Source of the DNA: Kiritimatiellia bacterium
GTDB lineage: Bacteria > Verrucomicrobiota > Kiritimatiellia > RFP12 > UBA1067
Length of the DNA stretch: 5,209 bases
Direction: 5' to 3'
Assembly (NCBI GenBank): GCA_028707675.1
Contig: JAQWAM010000145.1
Span: 1 to 5,209, forward strand
Shown: one piece after another, positions 1-5,209 of the stretch
Numbering within the stretch: position 1 is the first letter of the stretch
How the letters are laid out: every line of letters starts with the position of its first letter
Notes under the pieces: model-generated
Databases searched by the model: none
The model's input: only the letters and a program-made list of their open reading frames with translations
What the model was told of the DNA's origin: nothing
Made by a program: the position numbers and the translations under genes

Positions 1-1
1 T

Positions 2-670
2 GACGCGATGGCAAAAGAGGCCGGTTTGAAAATGGGCCCGGGTGTCCGCAATGCCTTTATACAGCGAGTGGGCTTCGATACCAGAGCGCTGGTCCAAGAG
101 ATCGAGAAGCTGCGGCTGTATGTGGGCGAGGCCGGGCAGGTGCGCCTTGAAGACTTGCATGAGATCACAGCGGTCGGGAATGAGGCCGAGGCATGGGATC
201 TGCTTGACGCTTTCGGTGAGCGCGACGCGGGCGGCGTACTGGCCACACTCCGGCGCATGAGCGGCCAGAAGGGAGTCGGCATCCGGCTGGCGGCCATGCT
301 GGACAAGAATGTCCGGGAGCTGCTGGTGCTGCGTGAGGCTTATGACCGCAAATGGATATCGTACGCCAACCGTCAGGCCAGTTGGATTGCGCGTGATTTG
401 GCTCCGGCAGAATCCGATATGCTTTCGGCTTTGCCGGTCAACCCGCAAACTATGCCGGGCTGGATGCTGCGGAAAAAGATGGCTCACGCCGTAAATTATA
501 CTTTGCGTGATTTGAGGGTGGCGCGCTTCAGGATACTTGAGCTGCGCGAAAAGTTAGTCTCCACAGGACTGCCGGAGATGTTTCTGCTGGAAATGACGCT
601 GATGCGGATCGTCGGGCATAAAGATAAAAAGGCAGGCTCGCGCTTAGCGGTCAAGGCAGGCGTTTCATGA
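2..670 (+). CDS. holA: DNA polymerase III subunit delta, C-terminal part (5' end outside window)
   Basis: This is the C-terminal 222 residues of the delta subunit of the replicative polymerase's clamp loader, which opens the beta sliding clamp and helps load it on primed DNA. The frame is open from the first bases of the window, so the ATG at position 8 is probably internal. The family is usually about 330-350 residues, so the N-terminal clamp-binding part is missing only because of the window edge. Seen here are the middle-domain signature (VGFDTRALVQEIEKLRLYVG, then a predicted helix-rich 'DLHEITAV' stretch) and the collar-type C-terminus (a PGWMLRKKMAHAVNYTLRDL-like helix, then a 'LVSTGLPEMFLLEMTLMRIV' helix). 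These match the usual 'lrnElekLylY' and 'ft..eLr..l..l...lKtG' patterns of HolA. The stop overlaps the next start by 4 bp (ATGA). The call rests on recalled family patterns, not a search. Confidence 0.85.
   Translation, partial: DAMAKEAGLKMGPGVRNAFIQRVGFDTRALVQEIEKLRLYVGEAGQVRLEDLHEITAVGNEAEAWDLLDAFGERDAGGVLATLRRMSGQKGVGIRLAAMLDKNVRELLVLREAYDRKWISYANRQASWIARDLAPAESDMLSALPVNPQTMPGWMLRKKMAHAVNYTLRDLRVARFRILELREKLVSTGLPEMFLLEMTLMRIVGHKDKKAGSRLAVKAGVS
653..660 (+). promoter_or_regulatory. Shine-Dalgarno-like site for the secreted-protein gene
   Basis: The bases AAGGCAGG lie inside the end of holA, six bases before the ATG at 667. This spacing is normal for a ribosome binding site and supports that start, as does the signal peptide that follows directly. 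Together with the ATGA overlap it suggests translation coupled to holA. Confidence 0.5.
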
Positions 671-756
671 TCGTCGTCCGTAATTGCACAAAACGTCTCT
701 TAGCAGCCGCTGTGCTGACAGTTTCTATTGTCATAGGCGTGTTCCCGTCGCATGCT
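667..756 (+). other. Sec-type signal peptide coding segment
   Basis: These are the first 30 residues of the secreted protein. Arg5, Lys9 and Arg10 precede a run rich in Leu, Ala, Val and Ile, then a short polar end with Ser-His-Ala fitting the signal peptidase I small-x-small rule. No Cys follows the cleavage point, so a lipoprotein is unlikely. There is no twin-arginine motif. Confidence 0.8.
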
Positions 757-3060
757 CTGGATAACAACCGTGACGGCGCGATCCGTGTGGCGCTGATATC
801 GCGCGCAATTCATCCCGGCGGAATTGAAAGCTCCAAGATTTGCGCCGATTTTGAAAAGGTGATCAGGGCCGCCCGCTCAGGCATGCCCGTAAAGGTTACT
901 CACGAACCTTTGGGGCAAAGCAGAACGCTGCTGGGTTGGTGGCTCCATCCCGACAGCCGCGCCGACCGCGAACGCCTGCTGGCGGGCAGTTATGATTACG
1001 TCCTTATAGCCGAGACCGACAATATCTCTGGAGAATATCCGGAGTTGTTCTTTGAGGGAGTCAGGTGCGTGTCGCAAGCTTTCAAAGCTGTCGAAGCGCG
1101 CGTGGCGCTGCTGCTGATGGCGCGTCCGGGCAGTTCATTCCGCGACACGCGTTTCCTGCGGATCGCCAACACGGTTTACCGGGTGGGTGACGGTTGCGGG
1201 CTGGATGTGATCCCGGCGGCTTTCGCATGGCACGAGACTTTGGCGCGTAACCGCATGGACGGCAATTCGCCGATGCGGGCGCGGGCCAACGCCTTTCTCA
1301 CGGCAGCCACGGCTTACTGCCGACTGACCGACTCGCGTTTTCCCAAAGGCGCACTGCAAGCCGATTGGACTGTGAAAAAAACCACCGAGGTGCTGGCGTT
1401 GTCCGCGCGGGAAGCTGTGGATATAGCGAGGGCGCGCAGGCATTACGTCGGCGATTTTGTTGGCGTGGTGCGAGTGCAGCCACGCGTCAGAAAAAGGCTC
1501 AAGGTCTATGTTGCCAACGCGGCCGAGGAAGACCCGTTGGGCGAAAACCTGCGTTTTATACTGGACGCGGCTTGGCAGGAGTGTTATTGGAAAACGCCGA
1601 ATGACTGGTATAGCGAAGGCTTTGACCGTCACTCGCTGGCGTTTGATCTGGTGTATGGCGACATGCAGCAGATGGATATGTATCTTGACCATAAGGCATA
1701 TACTTCGCATGAAGTCACGCCGGCCGGCCGGCCGGCGCCTTTGGCGGCTGTCTTCCGACGCAATCCGGCGGATTCCAACGGCGGGGTGAATACACTGCGG
1801 ATGCTGGAGACGCTGCTGATGGAAGGATACGATTATGCGAAAGAGCACGATCTTGTGTTCATACCCTATCAGGTCGCCTGGGCGCGGGCGCGCCAGCATG
1901 ATCCGAAGCTGACGGAGACGGCGGAAAACGGGCGAGGGAATGACTGGCTAAACTTCATGTTGGCCAACATGATTTACACGGCGGTCACCGGCCGCTTCCA
2001 GATGCCGACCGAGAAACCCAAGCCGCGGCACGCCAACAAGCTGCACCCGCGCGGCTATCATGATGTCTGCGCGCGTATCGGTTATGATACAGTCATGCAG
2101 CTCGCGTCTTTGCGGGAACCTTTGAACGCGGTGCTTTTGCGCAGCGAAAATTATCATGTCGACGAACGTTCTCCCGGTTTCGTCAGTGTGCGCCTGCTTG
2201 ACAAGCCCAACGAGGATGTGCGCGTCCTGTGCGCTGCCAGTGTGCCCGGTCTCGTGTCGCTGTCGCAAGACACGCTCGTTTTTCGTCCGGACGATTTCAA
2301 TATAGAGCAGACGGTGCGCATCACGCCGGCCACCAACACACCCGCGGTCTTTTTCAATTTTATGGCTAACGCGCGGTCTGACGACAAAAGCGTTGACGGC
2401 CGCAACGAACAGAGACCGTTCTTGTTGAATTACGATCCTTCCGACAAGGCGGCTTTCGAGTTGGGCACAGGCACGGTGTCGTCGGCTGGCGGATGTGTCG
2501 CGTTTCTCAAGCCGGTCGCGCGGCCCAGTGAAATATTGCGGGTTAGCGTCCTTCATCATGGTCGCGTGACTGAAGAGGTTTATTTCAGCCCGCATGATTA
2601 CGGGGGGGCGCCGGTGCGTCTGCGTCCGACCGCCGATGATTATGCCAAAGGCGCTTTGCCTGTCAGTCTGCGGGTGCAGTCGGAGGATCGCCGCTACGGC
2701 GGCAGGCAGTTTGATTTTATCGTGCCGTTAGCGCCCGGCGGGCGCGCTGTTCCCGCCGTGCGGATAATCGCGCCGGCCGACGGCAGCGTGATTGAATGGC
2801 CGGCTTTTGTTACGGCCTCAGCCGAGGTTACGGGCGCGGACAAAGTCCGATCACTCGAGATTTATCTGGGGCATAAACGTTTGGGGCGGACAGACGCGGT
2901 TAAATTAGAGGTTGCGGTGGAGCAAGGGCCGCCTCAGTCACGCTTGCCGGAAGGGGAATACACTGTATGGGCCGAGGCCACTACCGCCGAAGGCTTGGTC
3001 GTGATGTCAGCCCCAGCGACTTTCAGCGTCCGGGAGCGGAGAAGGGCTGTCGGCCAGTGA
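667..3060 (+). CDS. Secreted multidomain protein: two degenerate SGNH-like units, two Calx-beta-like units, one Ig-like domain; function unknown
   Basis: I do not recognise a named gene. The 797-residue product starts with a Sec signal peptide: basic N-region (R5, K9, R10), hydrophobic core about 11-25, likely cleavage after S-H-A at 28-30. Residues about 40-255 look like an SGNH-hydrolase fold: a beta strand (IRVALIS), 'YDYVLIAET' (110-117), 'GLDVIPAAFAWHETL' (178-192), then a helix ending near 'LTDSRFP'. Residues about 276-485 repeat this layout, with 'DLVFIPYQVAWARAR' (395-409) and 'MIYTAVTGRFQMP' (435-447). The usual GDS and DxxH catalytic motifs are not evident in either copy, so hydrolase activity is doubtful. 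Residues about 503-588 and 600-690 look like two Calx-beta-like sandwiches ('LVFRPDDFNIEQTVRITPA' and 'VYFSPHDYGGAPVRLRP'). Residues about 696-788 look Ig-like ('VRIIAPADGSVIEWP', 'LPEGEYTVWAEAT'). No C-terminal anchor or sorting signal is visible. It overlaps holA by 4 bp. A cell-surface or exported binding role is inference only. Confidence 0.9.
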   Translation: MIVVRNCTKRLLAAAVLTVSIVIGVFPSHALDNNRDGAIRVALISRAIHPGGIESSKICADFEKVIRAARSGMPVKVTHEPLGQSRTLLGWWLHPDSRADRERLLAGSYDYVLIAETDNISGEYPELFFEGVRCVSQAFKAVEARVALLLMARPGSSFRDTRFLRIANTVYRVGDGCGLDVIPAAFAWHETLARNRMDGNSPMRARANAFLTAATAYCRLTDSRFPKGALQADWTVKKTTEVLALSAREAVDIARARRHYVGDFVGVVRVQPRVRKRLKVYVANAAEEDPLGENLRFILDAAWQECYWKTPNDWYSEGFDRHSLAFDLVYGDMQQMDMYLDHKAYTSHEVTPAGRPAPLAAVFRRNPADSNGGVNTLRMLETLLMEGYDYAKEHDLVFIPYQVAWARARQHDPKLTETAENGRGNDWLNFMLANMIYTAVTGRFQMPTEKPKPRHANKLHPRGYHDVCARIGYDTVMQLASLREPLNAVLLRSENYHVDERSPGFVSVRLLDKPNEDVRVLCAASVPGLVSLSQDTLVFRPDDFNIEQTVRITPATNTPAVFFNFMANARSDDKSVDGRNEQRPFLLNYDPSDKAAFELGTGTVSSAGGCVAFLKPVARPSEILRVSVLHHGRVTEEVYFSPHDYGGAPVRLRPTADDYAKGALPVSLRVQSEDRRYGGRQFDFIVPLAPGGRAVPAVRIIAPADGSVIEWPAFVTASAEVTGADKVRSLEIYLGHKRLGRTDAVKLEVAVEQGPPQSRLPEGEYTVWAEATTAEGLVVMSAPATFSVRERRRAVGQ
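1719..1736 (+). repeat. Short GCCG/GGCC palindromic tandem run inside the secreted-protein gene
   Basis: Eighteen bases consist of GCCG-GCCG units and equal their own reverse complement. They encode a Thr-Pro-Ala-Gly-Arg-Pro-Ala stretch (about residues 351-357) between two parts of the second SGNH-like unit, probably a surface loop. It may simply reflect high GC and alternating Gly, Ala, Pro and Arg codons. A prolonged slippage tract is not evident, and the reading frame is intact on both sides. Confidence 0.6.
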
Positions 3061-3121
3061 AAGCGGCATGCTGGTTTGTGAGTATGTGGGTGTGTGAGTT
3101 TGTGAGTGAAGGGGGGAAGGG
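3061..3121 (+). promoter_or_regulatory. G/T-rich, cytosine-poor leader of ahbC with repeated 10-mer and Shine-Dalgarno
   Basis: This is the only real intergenic gap in the window. The 10-mer GTTTGTGAGT occurs at 3074-3083 and again at 3098-3107, with related TGTGGG and TGTGTGAG pieces between. From 3072 to 3126 the + strand has no C. The end of the gap, GAAGGGGGG at 3108-3116, gives a purine-rich ribosome binding site; its GAAGG core is nine bases before the ATG at 3122. I see no inverted repeat with a T-run (terminator) and no convincing -35/-10 pair. Whether it is a regulatory element, a dispersed repeat or chance low-complexity DNA cannot be told from this window. Confidence 0.55.
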
Positions 3122-4312
3122 ATGATCGGAATTTCCAAATTGTATCTGGGTTCGGTCGAGGTTTCGGATCCTTTGCGCTACGGCCGCATGTCGCGGCGCC
3201 TGCCCAGTCACCTGCTGCAGTTTTCCGCTGACAAAAAACCGGTGGTGGTCTGGAATGTGACCTCGCGCTGCAACCTTAAGTGCATGCACTGTTACGCTGC
3301 GACGCAAGGCGAGCCGCAAGAGATGGATACCGGCGCGGCCTTGGCTTTCATCGATGATGTGGCGGCCTTCGGCAGCCCGGTTCTGCTTTTCTCCGGCGGC
3401 GAGCCGTTCGTGCGGCCGGATGTGCTGCAATTGGCGCGTCACGCGGCGGCGCGCGGACTGCGTGTCGTCTTTTCCACCAACGGCACGCTGATCGACGCCG
3501 TACTGGCCGCCCGCATTAAAGAGATCGGCGTTTCATACGTCGGCATCAGCATCGACGGCATGGAGAGCGTCCACGACCGTTTCCGCGCCTGCGCGGGAGC
3601 GTTTAGAAGGACGCTGGCGGGCATACGCCACTGCCGCGACGCAGGCGTGAAGGTCGGCCTGCGCATGACGCTGACAAAAGACAATGTCGGCGAGGTTGAA
3701 GCGGTGTTTGACCTTTTGGAAGCCGAGCGAATACCGCGCATCTGTTTTTATCATCTCGTGTATTGCGGCCGCGGCGCGGCGATCGCCGCGCATGATCTGG
3801 AGGCAGACCGGCGGCGCTCCGTTGTGGATCTGATTATCGACCGCACCAAGCGACTGCACGCGCGGGGTTTTACGGCGGAAGTGCTGACCGTGGACAACCA
3901 CTGCGACGGCCCTTATCTCTATATGCGCATGTTGCGCGAGGGCAATGCGCGAGCCGCTGACGTGATGACGCTGCTGCGCATGAACGGCGGCAACAGCACC
4001 GGCAACGGCATCGCCTGCGTGAGCTGGGACGGCACGGTGTATCCTGATCAGTTCTGGCGCGACAAGCCGGTAGGCAATGTGCTTGAAAAGCCTTTCAGCG
4101 AGATATGGGGCAATCCCGAACCGGGGTCGCTGCTGGCGCTATTGCGCCAGAAAAAGGCGCATGTTACGGGCCGCTGCGCGGCTTGCCGTTTCTTGGATGT
4201 CTGCGGCGGCAATTTCCGCGCGAGGGCCGAAGCGGCCACCGGCGATTTGTGGGGTGTTGACCCGGCTTGTTATCTGACAGACGCGGAGATAGCGCAGGCG
4301 GCCGATGAATGA
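3122..4312 (+). CDS. ahbC: AhbC, 12,18-didecarboxysiroheme deacetylase (radical SAM)
   Basis: AhbC is a cytoplasmic iron-sulfur enzyme that removes the two acetate side chains of 12,18-didecarboxysiroheme, leaving methyl groups and giving Fe-coproporphyrin III. The 396-residue protein has the family length and begins MIGISKLYLGSVE, followed by 'LPSHLLQFSADKKPVVVWN', the conserved AhbC-type lead-in, which supports the ATG at 3122. The radical SAM cluster motif CX3CX2C is C50, C54, C57. The SAM-binding GGEP is at 92-95, and 'STNGTL' (118-123) and 'GISIDGMESVHDRFR' (141-155) follow in the usual order. A C-terminal SPASM/twitch-like auxiliary cluster region holds C299, C352, C355, C361 and C383, including 'CAACRFLDVCGGNFRARAE'. 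The stop lies inside the start of ahbD. The main alternative is NirJ of heme d1 synthesis, a close relative. The N-terminus, the pairing with an AhbD-like gene and the absence of other visible nir genes favour AhbC. Assignment is from recalled family sequence. Confidence 0.85.
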   Translation: MIGISKLYLGSVEVSDPLRYGRMSRRLPSHLLQFSADKKPVVVWNVTSRCNLKCMHCYAATQGEPQEMDTGAALAFIDDVAAFGSPVLLFSGGEPFVRPDVLQLARHAAARGLRVVFSTNGTLIDAVLAARIKEIGVSYVGISIDGMESVHDRFRACAGAFRRTLAGIRHCRDAGVKVGLRMTLTKDNVGEVEAVFDLLEAERIPRICFYHLVYCGRGAAIAAHDLEADRRRSVVDLIIDRTKRLHARGFTAEVLTVDNHCDGPYLYMRMLREGNARAADVMTLLRMNGGNSTGNGIACVSWDGTVYPDQFWRDKPVGNVLEKPFSEIWGNPEPGSLLALLRQKKAHVTGRCAACRFLDVCGGNFRARAEAATGDLWGVDPACYLTDAEIAQAADE

Positions 4313-5209
4313 ACATGCACATACCCTCGGCCAGCGGCCGGCAAGCGGCGAATTGAAGCCTTCGCATGACCTGCGCGTGGTCGCCTGGGAGATCACGCGG
4401 CGCTGTCCGCTGGCGTGCCGGCACTGCCGGGCCGGGGCGCAGGACCGCGACTATGCCGGCGAGCTGACCACGCGGGAATGTCTGCGTGTTTTGGATTCGC
4501 TGGCACCCGAGATGCGTCCGATGATCATATGGACCGGCGGGGAGCCGATGTACCGGCCCGACATCTTGGAATTGGTACGGGCCGCAACCGCGCGCGGGAT
4601 GCGCTCGGTGATGGCGCCATGCGGCACACTGGTGACGCGCGAAGCGTTACAGGCGCTGAAAGCGGCCGGGGTCGCGGCCTGCAGCTTCAGCCTCGACGGC
4701 GCGACTGCCGCCGCGCACGACTCTTTCCGCGGGGTGGACGGCGCTTTCGAGAACTTGACACGCGCGATGGCGGTGGCCGCCGAGATCGGTATGCCGTTTC
4801 AGGTCAACACGACGGTTTCGCGATTGAACAAGGATGATCTGCCGTTGATTCGCCAGAAGGCGATCGAGGCGGGAGCGGGCACTCTTGACCTTTTCTTTCT
4901 GGTGCCGGTGGGGCGCGGTTCCTCCATGCGTGATTTGGCGCTCGCGGCGGAGGATGCCGACGCGGTGCTGCGCTGGGCGTTCGAGATGGACGCGCAAGGG
5001 CCGGTGAGTGTGCGCGAGACCTGCGCGCCGCAGGCGGTGCGCGTAGGGAGAGCGGCGGGCTGTCCGGGCCGGATGCCAACAGTCTGCTTGGGCGGGCGCG
5101 GTTTCGCTTTTATCTCGCATACCGGCGTATTGCAACCGTGCGGGTTTCTTGATGTGGACAGCGGCAACCTGCGCGATTATGATTTTGACCTTAAAAAAGC
5201 CTATGTTGA
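4305..5209 (+). CDS. ahbD: AhbD, Fe-coproporphyrin III decarboxylase / heme b synthase (radical SAM), 3' end outside window
   Basis: AhbD oxidatively decarboxylates two propionates of Fe-coproporphyrin III to vinyls, making heme b. The frame from the ATG at 4305 stays open for 301 codons to the window edge, so the C-terminus is missing. The family lead-in 'LRVVAWEITRRCPLACRHCR' contains the radical SAM motif C34, C38, C41. 'WTGGEPMYRPD' has the SAM-binding GGEP at 78-81, and 'MAPCGTLVT' (103-111), 'SFSLDGATAAAHDSFRG' (127-143), 'FQVNTTVSRLN' (165-175) and 'FFLVPVGRG' (197-205) follow. The auxiliary-cluster side has C240 in 'ETCAPQ', then 'CLGGRGFAFISHTGVLQPCG' with C261 and C279. The remaining cysteines expected near the C-terminus lie outside. 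The first 8 bp overlap the end of ahbC. Only weak Shine-Dalgarno candidates precede it (AGGCGG at 4296-4301, GGAG at 4285-4288), so coupling to ahbC translation is likely. Other porphyrin-acting radical SAM proteins are less likely alternatives. Confidence 0.83.
   Translation, partial: MNEHAHTLGQRPASGELKPSHDLRVVAWEITRRCPLACRHCRAGAQDRDYAGELTTRECLRVLDSLAPEMRPMIIWTGGEPMYRPDILELVRAATARGMRSVMAPCGTLVTREALQALKAAGVAACSFSLDGATAAAHDSFRGVDGAFENLTRAMAVAAEIGMPFQVNTTVSRLNKDDLPLIRQKAIEAGAGTLDLFFLVPVGRGSSMRDLALAAEDADAVLRWAFEMDAQGPVSVRETCAPQAVRVGRAAGCPGRMPTVCLGGRGFAFISHTGVLQPCGFLDVDSGNLRDYDFDLKKAYV

Noticed and set aside
1135..1899. A 254-codon open frame on the minus strand inside the secreted-protein gene
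   Set aside because: It lies wholly opposite a gene with a signal peptide and coherent domain pattern. Its translation is rich in Arg, His and Gln without recognisable motifs, typical of the antisense of GC-rich coding DNA.
1948..2595. A 215-codon open frame on the minus strand opposite the Calx-beta-like region
   Set aside because: It has no family pattern, no ribosome binding site I would trust, and a low-complexity Arg/His-rich product. The + strand frame explains the region.
3061..3121. Possible terminator or riboswitch between the secreted-protein gene and ahbC
   Set aside because: The spacer has almost no C, so it cannot form a GC-paired stem of its own, and no stem with a T-run is visible. 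At 61 bases it is also short for known riboswitches.
3088..3121. G-quadruplex in front of ahbC
   Set aside because: The G-runs are 3, 6 and 3 bases with one loop of about 20 bases and no separation inside the 6-base run, so the canonical four-run, short-loop pattern is not met.
4415..4837. A 140-codon + strand frame inside ahbD
   Set aside because: It is out of frame with the continuous AhbD reading frame that runs from 4305 to the window edge and shows all radical SAM motifs. Its product is Arg/Gly-rich with no known pattern.
4647..5135. Overlapping minus-strand open frames of up to 162 codons opposite ahbD
   Set aside because: They are mutually overlapping, Arg/Pro/Ala-rich and without motifs, as expected opposite a GC-rich gene.
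3122..5209. A RiPP or peptide-maturation cluster built around two SPASM-type radical SAM proteins
   Set aside because: No small precursor-peptide gene, transporter or RiPP recognition domain is present, and both proteins follow AhbC and AhbD family patterns along their visible length.

Overview
The window carries four protein-coding genes, all on the + strand and tightly packed, with no RNA gene, mobile element or CRISPR array that I can see. In order they are: the C-terminal two thirds of a DNA polymerase III delta subunit (holA, cut by the left edge); a 797-residue secreted multidomain protein of unknown function; a complete radical SAM enzyme read as AhbC; and the first 301 residues of a second radical SAM enzyme read as AhbD (cut by the right edge).

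The two radical SAM genes are the recognisable pathway. AhbC and AhbD carry out the last two steps of the siroheme-dependent ('alternative') heme route: 12,18-didecarboxysiroheme to Fe-coproporphyrin III, then to heme b. The route is known from sulfate reducers, methanogens and some other anaerobes. The genes overlap by 8 bp in the order of the reactions. The earlier partners (siroheme decarboxylases AhbA/AhbB and siroheme synthesis genes) are not in the window.

The secreted protein starts inside the holA stop codon (ATGA overlap). By eye it is built from two pairs of repeated units: two degenerate SGNH-hydrolase-like halves, then two Calx-beta-like beta-sandwich units, then one Ig-like domain. 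This is the least explained gene here. It is separated from ahbC by only 61 bp, a G/T-rich spacer with a repeated 10-mer and a 55-base run free of cytosine. No terminator is visible between any of the genes, so a single transcript is possible, but holA and the secreted protein have no obvious functional link to heme.

The organism is a GC-rich, probably anaerobic bacterium: HolA is bacterial and the Ahb route is mostly anaerobic. The SGNH-like plus Calx-beta-like secreted architecture recalls the PVC superphylum (Lentisphaerota, Kiritimatiellota, Verrucomicrobiota, Planctomycetota), but that placement is a low-confidence inference. Long open frames on the minus strand and in other plus frames lie opposite or within these genes and were rejected as GC-driven shadows.
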